Notes under the pieces: generated by a model
Told to the model about the DNA's origin: nothing
Databases searched by the model: none
Seen by the model: the letters and a program-made list of their open reading frames with translations, nothing else
From: Bombyx mori
Lineage: Eukaryota; Arthropoda; Insecta; Lepidoptera; Bombycidae
Assembly: GCF_030269925.1 (NCBI RefSeq)
Contig: NC_085126.1
Span: forward strand, 6,450,501 to 6,514,500
Direction of reading: 5' to 3'
Length of the DNA: 64,000 nucleotides
Shown here: positions 32,533-43,614 of the stretch, piece by piece
Layout of the letters: each line of letters opens with the position of its first letter
Position numbering within the stretch: the stretch's first letter is position 1
Program-made: the position numbers and the translations under genes

Positions 32533-32846
32533 CTGTAAATAAAATTTTAACTAATACCATTACTATTATTTTTTACTAATAACAAATACATATTATTTTT
32601 TACTAATACCATACAGGGTGTTCCACAAAGAGCATAGTTAGTCTAAAACTAAAGACAGTGTTCTATTAGGATAGTCGATTCCACCAATAAAAAAAAGGTC
32701 AGTAGTAATGAAAATAGCTTCGGAATAAAGAATATTTGAACACAACCGACTAACTATTCTTCTACCAACCTCCTAATTATGTTTAGGTAAAGTGCCGTTA
32801 TATGATTCATAGTAAAAATAAGGGCGGCTACATATCAAAAGATGTA

Positions 32847-33063
32847 TTTTTTTAATCGCTTTAATGAGTGGACAACCTTACGGCGCATCTGGTGTTGAGT
32901 TACATAAATGCAAAAGCACCTTGAAACATGAGTTGTCCCAGTTTTTAAGCTAAAATATCCGCCCCGCCCTTCAAATTAAAATTATTACTGCTTCACGGCA
33001 GAAATAACTCAGGGTGGTGGTACATACCCGTGCGAACTCACACGACCTCCTAGTACCCAGTCA
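32847..33063 (-). mobile_element. Old diverged Bm1 SINE
   Basis: Reverse body still readable (tgcttcacggcagaaata, gggtggtggtacatacccgt), but the 3' half is scrambled. Confidence 0.6.
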
Positions 33064-33185
33064 GTACCATCAGGAAGTTAACGTATTAATACTGACCGTA
33101 CGAATTTAGTACGCAAGCTGAATACATTTTTCACCGCCTCTGTGATATAGTTTTAATAAAGCTCTTTGGTACGTGATCAACAATA

Positions 33186-33532
33186 TCGACGCTTGAAAGG
33201 CAAACGTGACTAAGCGACAATAACTGCTTTATACATAAATGAGAGAAGCCGAAAACCGAAGCAAATGGAAGCTGAGAGTACAAAGGGCCACGAAGGGCTT
33301 TCAAGGACACGACCTTCAGCAATGAAGTATTCGACTAAGAAGAAGAAGAAGAAGATAGGCAATAACCATATTCGATGCGCAAAAAATATATATTTCTAGG
33401 TCTATTAAAATCATTTCAATCCTACAGCTAGATTCGTTAAAATATAATTTTTTTCAGGTATTTCAACTTTAAATTAGTCTACTGTAAAGTTCACGCATTG
33501 TCGCTTAGTCACGTTTGCCTTTCAAGCGCCGA
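33186..33532. mobile_element. Mariner-type MITE interrupted by an RTE tail
   Basis: Second copy of the 29790 MITE in reverse, TA flanks at 33184 and 33533. An RTE 3' end of about 118 bp with an (aag)n tail (33241-33358, cgaccttcagcaatgaag then agaagaagaagaagaag) was inserted into it. Confidence 0.75.
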
Positions 33533-33539
33533 TATGTAC

Positions 33540-34321
33540 CTTCTAGGTCGAGATTACATAAGTTATGACTTGAATCACTTTTATCTCACAAAGATTTATG
33601 TCCGTAAACAAATTTCCAAGTTCGTAAGACAAAAACATTGGTCTCACAAAGATTAAGAAATCTTATTAATAAATAAATAAATAAAATGTATGTCCCAGAA
33701 TTTCTAGTTATTTTCGGAAGTCGAGTAACATTTGCACGGCGAGTTTGAAATTTTTTTGAGTTTTTGAACCTTATATACCAAGTGATATGGTTATATTTTG
33801 TGTGACGTATTCGTTATTGTCTATCTCGTTCTGATGCATTTAATTGGAGAACGGCTTAACAGTACTTTTGTTGCATAAAAATTCAGGGCTGTCATCGAAT
33901 AGAGTTAATAATTAATAAATTATTTTATGTGTGAAATAACATCTTCAATTTTTTTTAATATTTTCGATTACTTCATATCTACGTGATACATTACATAACT
34001 ATATACAAAAATAGTGTAGGTAGAGAATATGGTCAATAACATAAATTAAATGTTCACCTTCGGATGTGACAAGCATACAGATTTATTACATACAGAATAC
34101 AGAAGGAGTCTTCAACATCATGAGGCTTACAGAGTCTTCAGCCGCAACGGAGCAACGGTGACTACTTACCATCAGATGGGCCGTACCCTCGCTCGCCTAC
34201 AAAGGCAATAGGAATAAGTCAATCGAATGGAATGGCAGATAGCCATTCTGATTTATACTACAGGATCATCGCAGACGGAAAAGTACGTACAAGTCATAAA
34301 GTACTAAGGTTTCAGACTTAC
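33540..34321. other. AT-rich intron, no gene seen
   Basis: Contains a short LINE tail remnant at 34155-34215 (ttaccatcagatgggccgta, cgcctacaaaggcaata), shared in position with copies I and III. Confidence 0.5.
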
Positions 34322-34551
34322 GAAGTCTTCAGACATTATTACAAGTCTGTTCTCGATCAGTTCTCGCCATTCCGGAAACGCACTGGTTATTATTGACGGG
34401 TATCTGGAATAGAACATTCCATTGATTCGCTCTTTATGTTGAGAAAAACGAACCGCTATCATCTCGACCAGCCACTGTCGCTGGTGAGCATCGGGAATGC
34501 CAAACGACACTTTAGGAGTGACGTCATTTGGGGTCAAAATGTACAAGGTAG
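34322..34551 (-). CDS. Exon H, copy II
   Basis: 230 bp; acceptor ctatag, donor GACTTC|gtaagt; phase 1 in and 0 out. Reads LYILTPNDVTPKVSFGIPDA, HQRQWLVEMIAVRFSQHKER and YPSIITSAFPEWRELIENRL. No stop or frameshift against copies I and III. Confidence 0.55.
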
Positions 34552-34559
34552 CTATAGAT

Positions 34560-35840
34560 GATAACTAATACATAATAATATGTTGATCATTCGTACTGGT
34601 TTTTTTTTAATAAAATTACTTTGATACGTAATATTTAAATGTAAAAATATAGCGTCGTTGTCAAACCAAAATCTGCTATGTGCGCTTTTTGAGATTTTAA
34701 CTTTTTGACCTTTTCGTATAGTTCACAGCCCTATATACCGTATAAAAAAACCTTTATGTGTCTATAGCTTTAATATTTATCTATAGCTTTCATTTGATAT
34801 AGTTCTTAAAAATTCACCTTCATAAAATTTAATACGAAAATGTTTTTACTCATTAATTCAATATAGTGTTTTTGCACATTAAAGATTTTGGTTTGAAAGC
34901 GACGATAGTATAAATATATATTAGTGATGTTCGTAAACAATCGTTTAGATAAACAAAAATGTGTACACATTAACTTTGCAACTAAATAACTAAACTTAAT
35001 TTTTGCAACTTTACAGGAGAGCCATTTGAAGATGGAGAGGACATGGGCCATTTTCGGCCCAGCTACTCGTGCTCTCAAGGACATTAATGAAATATCTATA
35101 GAAAAAAACATTTCATTTTTACATACTTATTGTAAAAGGGGATTGCCCACTCTCCATAGTGTGCTAGGCCCAAGGTGGACATTAAATATTACTATAAAAA
35201 TGGACTGATTCAAATTCTTAAATGTATTAGATATCTAAAAAATATATTGAAATTGACGCCACTATTATAAAAAATATAATAAAAATAAAAAACTCGTTTT
35301 GAGGTTAATTTTCTATATAAATACCTCAAGAACTTTTCTTTTTTTAATGTTTAAGATGTTCCTAATGTATTTTTATCCAATTGTAGTTATTAGGGTATAA
35401 AAAACACACATACTTCTTTAAATATCTATATTATTCTATATTTTCTTCATCTTCATACACAATTAGTAAATCATCTAAAAATAGCACAGGAGAGCATATA
35501 CACGGTTTTAAATCTCGGTCAGGTTAAAACCACAATTCACACAATGGTTTTCAGCCGTAGTATGAAACGTTATTGATAAAAGCAAAATAAATCGAAGAAA
35601 AATCAAAACACATCCATTTTGAACGCAAGCACAAGCAGCAAGCGAAGTGTCAGTCAGTCAGATTAAAATCAGTGTTGTCAGTATAAAGAAAAATAATTAC
35701 ATGAAATTCATATATCGATCATTTTTTTAAATAACCGATATTGGATTTATTTCTTAATCTTTTTTTTACGAGTACACATTATATTTTATTTTTTATGTTT
35801 TTGTTTTAGTTGTACATATTTAAATAACAATACAAGTTAA
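34560..35840. other. AT-rich intron, no gene seen
   Basis: Small open frames here (e.g. 35026-35208) have no codon bias, repeats or conservation that I can see. Confidence 0.5.
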
Positions 35841-35841
35841 G

Positions 35842-35982
35842 TTTTTTTTTATTGCTTAGATGGGTGGACGATCTCACAGCCACCCTGGTGTTAAGTGGTT
35901 ACTGGAGCCCACAAACATCCACAACGTAAATGCGCCACCCACCTTGAGATATAAGTTCTAAGGTCTCAAGTAAAGTAACAAG
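35842..35982 (-). mobile_element. Bm1 SINE 3' fragment
   Basis: tttttttttattgcttagat to taaggtctcaagtaaagt; only about 140 bp, 5' truncated. Confidence 0.8.
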
Positions 35983-35989
35983 TTAAAGT

Positions 35990-36790
35990 CCAATGGGTAT
36001 GTCTTTGATGTTATTTTATGTGCTGAAAATTGATTAAAATCGATTGATTAATGATAATATTTAAAATGATTTATTTATATGTTTTTTTATATACTTAAAA
36101 TGTTTACTTAATACGTAAAAGGTTTTGAAGTTGGCAATATTTTTCCCGCAAAAATAAAATTCTTGTTTTTTTCAATAGAGTTACTTTTTTTAAACTACTT
36201 ATTGTAAACTGTAGTGGCGCTTATTTGGAAGAAAGTAAATGCATATTTATTTATGACAAAATTAATGCACTAAGTATTTTTTCTCTAATCTATTGTCCGC
36301 TTTGGGCCTGAAATGGGCCGTCCCCTTTAAGGGTATTTTAATGGTGGGATAATTAAAATCATAAATAAAAAGAAATTAGCTTGACTAAGCTACATTGATA
36401 ATATTGAAGGAGTTGCCATAGGTAAAATATATTTCTATTTTAAACAATTCACATTAAATCTTCTTAAAAAAAACATTATATTGCAAAAAAACTAGCAAAA
36501 TATATTAACATAAGTATTTAACTAATGGATTTTAAAATTCATATAAAATATTATATCTAAACAAAAATCAATTTTTTTATACTTTTAAATCCTTAGAATA
36601 AATCATATCATAATCATGGATATATAATTATTTAGCTTAAGCAAAAAAAAAACTACGATATTTATTGAGGTTTTACATTTTATCGCTCGTTTTCGCACTC
36701 TTATATTATTTTACCTGCCTTGATTTTAATTTGTTTATAACAAAAGGGATATGTAGTCTGTTATTTAAACTTAATTTCATTACTGTCCGT
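35990..36790. other. AT-rich intron, no gene seen
   Basis: No SINE, exon or repeat recognised. Confidence 0.5.
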
Positions 36791-37200
36791 GGGGCGACAC
36801 GAAGACCCTCTTATCGTGGCCGCCGCTAATTACTTATCCGACCGCGACGGGGCAACGCAAAGCCGCCGTAGCCCGAGTTTGACGAGCGAACTAACACGCA
36901 CAGCCCACTGAGTTTCTCGCCGGATCTTCTCAGTGGGACTCGACTCGATTCCGAGCAAAATTTTTCAGGTTGAGCTCATGAGCTCACCTACCCGTCCGGG
37001 CGTAGCTGGAGTAACCTCTTATGCTACCAGCGACTAGGTAGGGGAAAAAACGATGCCTCCTTAGACACCGCTACTGGCTGCTTTGTGATGTTTGCACAGT
37101 ACCGCATTTTGCCACTATCCGCGAGTGATGGCAATTTCTATAACTACGGATGCAGCCACTAGCGTTTAAAATTAATATTTTTTTTGGTGTCCGGTTTTGG
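36791..37200 (-). mobile_element. Non-LTR debris in the exon 6 intron, copy II
   Basis: Shortened equivalent of 780-1600 and 60250-61170: keeps the actgagtttctcgccggatc block and the edge ccactagcgtttaaaatt / ttggtgtccggt, but lacks the RT linker frame. Confidence 0.6.
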
Positions 37201-37293
37201 TTTGTTAGACTCCCGGTCGGCAAAACTGTATAACAACTCATTTCATTTGAATTTTCATGACATAATTTGAGACCTGTGGAAATGTAAACTTAC

Positions 37294-37458
37294 TTCCGGG
37301 CAACAGCTCTCTGTAATTTGGTTGGTCTTTGTATAGACTCGGCCGACGAAGGAGAGTTCTCGCGGGAGGCGTACCAGTACTCATATAGCGATTCCCTGGT
37401 CACCTCCTTCAGCTGATACCAACGCTTCTGCAGTAGCATCGGTGAGCACTGATGACCT
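37294..37458 (-). CDS. Exon 6, Myb/SANT-like domain, copy II
   Basis: 165 bp, acceptor tttccag, donor CGGAA|gtaagt. Joins exon 5 in phase 2: R then GHQCSPMLLQKRWYQLKEVT, RESLYEYWYASRENSPSSAE and RPTKLQRAVAR. With exon 5 it forms one Myb/SANT-like unit of about 80 residues. Exons 3, 4, 5 and 6 of this copy all connect in frame. Confidence 0.65.
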
Positions 37459-37500
37459 CTGGAAAGTAACTATTAATTTTAGGATATTAATATACTGATG

Positions 37501-37745
37501 TTTTTTTTTTTTATTGCTTAGATGGGTGGACGAGCTCACAGCCCACCTGGTGTTAAGTGGTTACTGGAGCCCATAGACATTTATAAGGTAAATGCGCCAC
37601 CCACTTTGAAATATAAGTTGTAAGGTCTCAGTATAGTTAAAAAGGCTGCCCCACCCTTCAAGCCGAAGCACATTACTGCTTCACGGCAGAAATAGGCAGG
37701 GCGGTGGTACTTACCCGTGCGGACTCACATGAGGTCCTACCACTG
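37501..37745 (-). mobile_element. Bm1 SINE, copy II specific
   Basis: ttttttttttattgcttaga to gaggtcctaccactg. Absent at the same intron position in copies I (about 400) and III (about 62200), so it inserted after the duplication. Confidence 0.85.
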
Positions 37746-37845
37746 TACTTTACTGGTATACTCTTGAGTGTCCGCACAGTCAGATCCCGCCATACTGTCT
37801 ATTTCTGGTATTATAAAAACAAGGAATGTTTATAAAATTGCGAAT

Positions 37846-38000
37846 GTACTGGTGGTAGGGTCTATTGTGACCCCGCTCGAATGGGTACCACAATCCTGCT
37901 TATTTCTGCCACAAAGCAGACACACGTTACAGTTTGAACGATGAACAGTCCATCTGTTATAGAATAAAACTGAGACTGCGAACTAATGTCTCAAGATGGG
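37846..38000 (+). mobile_element. Old Bm1-like SINE shared by all copies
   Basis: tactggtggtagggtctatt to ctcaagatgggtgg; same remnant as 67-330 and 62303-62460. Confidence 0.6.
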
Positions 38001-38115
38001 TGGCTATTGACATACCACATCGATAACGACTCTGTCCCCCTTCCGTTGAAGGAGCTCATTAGTGTTAGGATCAGGCTTCGTAGGCGTTTTAACAGAAGGC
38101 CGTCTTTAAGCTTAC

Positions 38116-38255
38116 CTCGAGTTGTAGAGGGCGGTGGCCGCAGTCCAGGCGCCGGCCAGACTGTCTCCGGACCTGTCCTCTATGTCAAACTTCGTCACCA
38201 GCTCGAAGAGATCAATCAACGGCTGACGATCCTGAGTTTGACGTCTCATACCATT
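38116..38255 (-). CDS. Exon 5, Myb/SANT-like domain, copy II
   Basis: 140 bp, acceptor ctttcag, donor CGAG|gtaagc. Phase 0 in, 2 out. NGMRRQTQDRQPLIDLFELV, TKFDIEDRSGDSLAGAWTAA and TALYNSR. The acidic FDIEDRSGDSLAGAW helix start followed by KRW...QLK in exon 6 resembles MADF/zeste-type domains. Identical length in copy III. Confidence 0.65.
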
Positions 38256-38586
38256 CTGAAAGTGAGATATCACAACATTCTATTGCTTGAATGGGAATGT
38301 GTCGTCGAAGCCCATAGAGATCACAACGTCAATACCGCCACCCACTTCGAGACACGAGATCGAAATCAAAATATGCCCTATGTACCTTTGTAACTATGTA
38401 AATTTATAAATATTAATTATGGAAATAAATTTTATGGTGTTTTGTTTGTTTGTTCTTACCTAAAAGTTTGTGTTCTTCAGAGAAGTTTGCAGCAGTAGCA
38501 TGTAGTACTCCGCAGTGGGATATGTAGAGTACAAATATTTTTCAAAATTTTATTTTAGTATTGTACTAGATATTCAGCTAACATAC

Positions 38587-38743
38587 CATTTCAATTAGAT
38601 CTATTTTCTCATGGACGAGAGCAAAGTCAAATATAATCCAATCCATCTGGGACATTCGGTCCTTAGCCGATACATTTTCACTCTTATCATCTGCCGCATA
38701 AAGTCTCTTCAGCTTGTTCAGTACTAAAGTTTTCATGTGGTAC
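38587..38743 (-). CDS. Exon 4, copy II
   Basis: 157 bp, acceptor attaacag, donor GAAATG|gtatgt. Phase 2 in (TG+G gives W), 0 out. YHMKTLVLNKLKRLYAADDK, SENVSAKDRMSQMDWIIFDF and ALVHEKIDLIEM: a helical stretch, possibly the beginning of the DNA-binding domain or a dimer region. In copy III the same sequence is the 3' part of the STPR exon f, without a spliced intron between them. Confidence 0.6.
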
Positions 38744-39186
38744 CTGTTAATAATTTTTAAGAGAAATATTTAGATAGCTGCCTATTACGTACGATTTATT
38801 GGCAAAAAAGCTTTAATATCATTTGGCTATGTGTGAGAAGTGTGGATGAAATATCAGAATCAGTGAAATCATTTGCAGCCTCTGATAAAAAGCGATATTG
38901 CTACTAGACTGTCATATATAGCTTTATATATTATGCTAAACTGATTTAAAAAAATATACATAAACTAAATCAAAAGGTTTTTAAATAGCAAACAGAGTTT
39001 TTGTGCAAGCTTTTTAAAGGTAGTTATGTAATGTCATAAGTTGGATCAAGAGGTTGTTTGCTCACTTAAAGAACAATAAAAAGTAATTAACAGATCACAA
39101 GGGTTTTAAAAGTTATTTCTTATTTCAATTTTAAGGTCAACCAGGATAAGATGATCTTTATATTATTCTTTTAAGCAACTACTTAC

Positions 39187-39271
39187 CACGGCAATCTGTT
39201 ACTTTCAAAATGAGTCTTCATATATGCCCAGAGTTCTTTACTTGATGTCATTTCTTCTATCAATTGGTTCT
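39187..39271 (-). CDS. Exon 3, copy II
   Basis: 85 bp, acceptor gtttcag, donor CCGTG|gtaagt; phase 1 in, 2 out. NQLIEEMTSSKELWAYMKTH and FESNRLPW. The phase fits the donors of both d1 (AATG|gtaagt) and d2 (AATG|gtaact). No copy of this exon is visible in copies I or III within the window. Confidence 0.55.
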
Positions 39272-39747
39272 CTGAAACCCATAATTAATTATTTTGATGT
39301 TTAGAGCTTTCCAATGCAGGGTTGTTCAGGATATCTAGTTAAAATTAAACAAGTTAGTTATACTTTGTCCGAGTCAGATTTAATTTGGTGATTTGGATTA
39401 TTTTGTTGAAACATTAACATACAGTCTTACACAACAAAAAGGAATTTTGGTCCTGATTTATGATTTCTCTCTTTTGCTATGTAATCTGTATCCTATATAT
39501 TCTATAATTTTCAAATCAATCAAAAATCAAATAAAAAAGTTTCATTTAATTATTAAGAAACGTTTTAATTATATAAAAAGTAAATAACAGAATGTGTTAT
39601 GAAAAATATAAATTAACAATCTATATCTTCTACATGTTAAAGCTCACTACAAAGCTTTCTTGCTGAACTAGTTGGGGTGAATCATAATGATTAATGATTT
39701 AGAGTGAAGATGTAAAATTCTTATGAGAGACGAAAATAGGCAGTTAC

Positions 39748-40085
39748 CATTGCCAGCAACATTTGTTTCATGATGCACCGAGGCATTTAGCATTGAACAT
39801 TCATCATGTTCCTCATTTGGATCTTTGAATGATTGAGAACCTGAGCTTATTCCTTGCTGAGCTTCATTGTTCATTGATGATTGAAATTGAATTGTCTGTA
39901 CTTGAAATTCACTAAACATTGACTCTTTAGAATTATTATTAGGATAATGATGAGTTTCTTTATTATTTTCGATTAATAAGGTAAGTAATGAATCTTTAGA
40001 TGATAGTAAAGAAAGTTTAACACATTGTTTTTTTAATTTTAAGTTATCCCTGTACCTTTTAGCGCGTTCAGCATTTGATTTTCTT
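39748..40085 (-). CDS. STPR-like exon d2, copy II
   Basis: 338 bp, acceptor tttttcag, donor GGCAATG|gtaact, phase 2 in and 1 out. One basic motif RKSNAERAKRYRDNLKLKKQ at the start, then a long polar stretch (LLSSKDSLLTLLIENNKETH, FSEFQVQTIQFQSSMNNEAQ, HDECSMLNASVHHETNVAGN). Spliced to exons 3-6 it gives a continuous frame: STPR motif, linker, Myb/SANT-like domain. Unspliced it would read GNGNCLFSSL, which looks like an OTU protease motif, but the frame then ends quickly. Confidence 0.55.
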
Positions 40086-40204
40086 CTGAAAAAGAAAACA
40101 ATAAAAAAAAAAGGTGTGTGTGCGATTCACACACGATAGAAGTGAAACTTCAGTAAATCGACAATAGAATGAGATGAATATATATAAAAAATATTTACAC
40201 TTAC

Positions 40205-40397
40205 CATTTATTACATCAGTCACATTAACACTTATATTTGAACATCTATTTTGATTGTTCAATAATTGTTTTTTACGTGCACGAAACTCGCGACTACGTT
40301 CTGTTGAACTTTTTCCTGGATTTTTTTTCATTTTAATTTTATTTTCTTTTTTTTTGCGTCGATATTGACGACACATTTCGGCATTAGTTTTCGGCAT
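40205..40397 (-). CDS. STPR-like exon d1 (possible first exon), copy II
   Basis: Starts MPKTNAEMCRQYRRKKKENK and follows with SSTERSREFRARKKQLLNNQ and SVNVTDVIN before donor AATG|gtaagt (phase 1). Two STPR-like motifs. It joins exon 3 in frame but not d2 (which needs phase 2), so d1 and d2 may be alternative. The palindrome gaagtgaaacttc sits 55 bp downstream of the donor (40138-40150). Confidence 0.55.
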
Positions 40398-40647
40398 CTT
40401 ATAAAATTTATTATTTAGCACAACAAGATATAAAAATAGTCACAAACACACTGTTAGATACTTATTAACTCCATGATAATAACACACCACGCTGACATCT
40501 TACTAAAAAGCTGTAATTCTCTAATATATTAAGTGTATATTCTATGGCTGTAATACGCAGCCGCATAGTGTACAGCATAGATTATACACTTAATATATGT
40601 GTACAGTCTCAAATATATTAAGTGTATAATCTATGGTGTACAGTAGT
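40398..40647. other. Spacer with short repeats
   Basis: The motif aagtgtataatctatgg occurs several times in both directions between 40530 and 40640, and again near 46530. No gene. Confidence 0.5.
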
Positions 40648-40655
40648 ATTAGCTC

Positions 40656-42888
40656 TAGGAGTGGGTAATATGGGTGACTGAAGTTAGCCCCTCAAAAAAA
40701 AATTTCTTTCCTATTTTCTACTTATTTTCTATTAATTCGTTTGTTCATCATTTGTTCATGATTGTTCACTGTTAATAATTGTTTGTTCTGCATTTATTTA
40801 TTTAAAAAATATATTTAAAAATATACCTACAAGTTAGCCCCTCTAATGCATTTTTTAATATTTTTTCGTTCTTAATGATTCGTAAATATTCATTTTCGAT
40901 TGTTCTTATATAAAACACGTTTGTTCTCTTTCGAAATTACTCGTTTTTTGTTTAATTTACTATTTTTATTAGTTGAATAAATGTATGCAAAATATGTGTA
41001 CTGCGCATGCGTCAACTATAATGCCTAAACTTTCTACGCGATTTTAATCGTGAAAAAAAAAACAAATATTAATCCTGAAGGAGCAATTAATTGGTATACA
41101 GTTTAATTAAAAAAATTAATAAATGAAATAATGTGCATTGGCGTTAAGTTAGACCAAATACATTTTTTCCATCCTCCTACTTATCGTTATGAAGGTATAA
41201 AAAAGATAGGGAGTTCACATAGGTAATATAAACAAATAAGTAAATATGTTCATGATTTATCTTTCAAGAGATAATATAGGTATACATTATAATAACTTTT
41301 TTACACAGTCGAAATTATATTCCTAACATTAGTAAAATAACATTATAATACAATAGGTAAGAGAATGGAAAAAATGTATTTGGTCTAACTTAACGCCAAT
41401 GCACATTATTTCATTTATTTATTTTTTAATTTTTTTTAATTAAACTGTATACCAATTAATTGCTCCTTCAGGATTTATATTTGTTTTTTTTTTCACGATT
41501 AAAATCGCGTAGAAAGTTTAGGCATTATAGTTGACGCATGCGCAGTACACATATTTTGCATACATTTATTCAACTAATAAAAATAGTAAATTAAACAAAA
41601 AACGAGTAATTTCGAAAGAGAACAAACGTGTTTTATATAAGAACAATCGAAAATGAATATTTACGAGTCATTAAAGATGAAAAAATATTAAAAATTGCAT
41701 TAGAGGGGCTAACTTGTGGGTATATTTTTAAATATATTTTTTAAATAAATAAATGCAGAACAAACAATTATTAACAGTGAACAATCATGAACAAATGATG
41801 AACAAACGAATTAATAGAAAATAAGTATAAAATAGGAAAAAAAAATTTTTTTGAGGGGCTAACTTCATTCACCTGGGTAATATCGGTTTTGCCGCGTATC
41901 GAATCGTATCTATATATCGAGGATCAATATCGGATATTGAATCTATATATTTTCTGAATCTATATATTGATGGATGCTAGTAGATTTTCTCGATTCATGA
42001 TATTTGAGATTTGAAACGATACGCTGATATAATATCGTAGTAGATATAGATTTAAGTCAACGTTATACGGTTGGTTTTCTGATATCAATTTATAATATGA
42101 TCTTAAAGTAATAAAAAGAACATGAAAATAAAAATATCAAAAAAACTTTCCTTCATGCTTTTACCAGGCTTAGGACTGGCTACATTATTTTCAGTTTTTA
42201 GTATTTTGTGTCTTAATTTAAAATTACAAAATATACCAAAAGAGTGTAGATTTCAAAAGTTTAATACAAACACAAGAAATAAACACAATTATTTGGATTC
42301 AACTAAAAATAGAAAAATGTGTACTTTAAAAATCAAACACAAAAAACTTTTAAGTATTTATAAACACTTGTCCAAAAATTGTAGTTCAAGGTCAAAGCGC
42401 GTGAAATTAAATTCAACGATGCAAATAGGCTATACTGCATTCAAGTTAGGGTCGAAAGTTGAAACTTATTTCCTTAATTGTATCCTGCTGATACGCTAAG
42501 AACAATTTACAGACATATGGACTTAAATATAAGGTTTACAATTGTATGGATAATGCCTGCTTCTGTTTCATTCATCACATGATATCTCTATCGTGCGCTC
42601 ACTCACTCTGGCCGATTCGATACGAACCAAACGAATATTGCTGATATTAACGAATCGGTACGATATGCCGATGCGCATCACATCGAGCAATATCGTGTAT
42701 CGGCTGATATCGAAATATAGATTTCGATTCACGAATCGGTACGATATGGCGATGCGCATCACATCGAGCAATATCGTGTATCGGCTGATATCGATATATA
42801 GATTTCGTGCGGGGCGATATCGGATTCAACGATATTGCTGCGATATATAGATATTGAATCTATATACGATTTATATCACCCACTCCTA
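40656..42888. mobile_element. hAT-like element (8 bp TSD) containing a nested foldback element
   Basis: Flanked by the exact 8 bp repeat attagctc (40648-40655 and 42889-42896). Ends taggagtgggtaatat and rc taggagtgggtgatat. Without the nested insertion it is about 1.0 kb. Dense in gatatcg/cgatat motifs; 42647-42810 has two copies of an 82 bp unit (gaatcggtacgatatg, gatgcgcatcacatcgagca). No transposase; the 42122-42499 open frame is low-complexity and not convincing. Confidence 0.8.
40672..41874. mobile_element. Foldback/MULE-like element with about 500 bp inverted arms
   Basis: Arms about 40672-41188 and 41358-41874 are reverse complements with few differences; loop about 170 bp. Ends gggtgactgaagttagcccc and rc aggtgaatgaagttagcccc. 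Flanked by the 9 bp repeat gggtaatat (40663-40671, 41875-41883). No open frame. Very long TIRs and a 9 bp duplication suggest a Mutator-like or foldback element. Confidence 0.85.
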
Positions 42889-43028
42889 ATTAGCTCACGT
42901 AGTTTTCACCACAGAACACTATTACTTCTAGCGAAGCGTTAAATGCTCAAATACAAGCAAGTATTAAACAGTGTGCAATATACATACACACCGACATCTG
43001 CTTTCTCGCTCTGGCTCACTAATTACCA

Positions 43029-43606
43029 TAGACCTATATAGTAGGGACACGACATATTGTTCTATACGTACAATTGCTTATATAAATAGCACCCATTTTG
43101 AAGGCACACACATAAACATATATCTATCTCGTTCTTACTCAGCACTTTAACTCGCAGGAAAACAATATAACAGTATTTCAGTGCGTACATAAAATGAAAC
43201 ATGAATATACGTAAATGTCTCCGTCTCCGTCTCCGTCTAATGAGGCCGAAAATCCACCATGTTTAGCGCACCAAATGTCATTGTCACGTCAGTTCAGCCG
43301 TCTGTTTTGGGTTGTACACATAGACCTATATAGTAGGGACACGACATATTGTTCTATACGTACAATTGCTTATACAAATAGCACCCATTTTGAAGGCACA
43401 TACATAAACATATATCTATCTCGTTCTTACTCAGCACTTTAGCTCGCAGGAAAACAATATAACAGTATTTCAGTGCGTACATAAAATGAAACATGAATAT
43501 ACGTAAATATCTCCGTCTCCGTCTAATGAGGCCGAAAATCCGCCATGTTTAGCGCGCCAAATGTCATTGTCACGTCAGTTCGGCCGTCTGTTTTGGGTTG
43601 TACATT
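43029..43606 (+). repeat. Tandem pair of a 290 bp repeat
   Basis: Two direct copies (43029-43318 and 43319-43606): acctatatagtagggacacg to gttttgggttgtac. The first has an extra ctccgt triplet-type repeat. A reverse copy is at 10022-10333. Confidence 0.85.
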
Positions 43607-43614
43607 ATTTATTG

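Noticed and set aside
35026..35208. 60 aa frame at 35026
   Set aside because: Isolated, no splice or conservation support in the other copies.
39668..39770. OTU protease-like motif GNGNCLFSSL at the end of frame d2
   Set aside because: The motif straddles a good donor (GGCAATG|gtaact) whose phase joins exon 3 in frame, and the unspliced frame stops 19 residues later without further OTU residues.
42122..42499. 125 aa open frame inside the hAT-like element
   Set aside because: Low-complexity K/N/L-rich sequence, no transposase motif, no copy elsewhere in the window.
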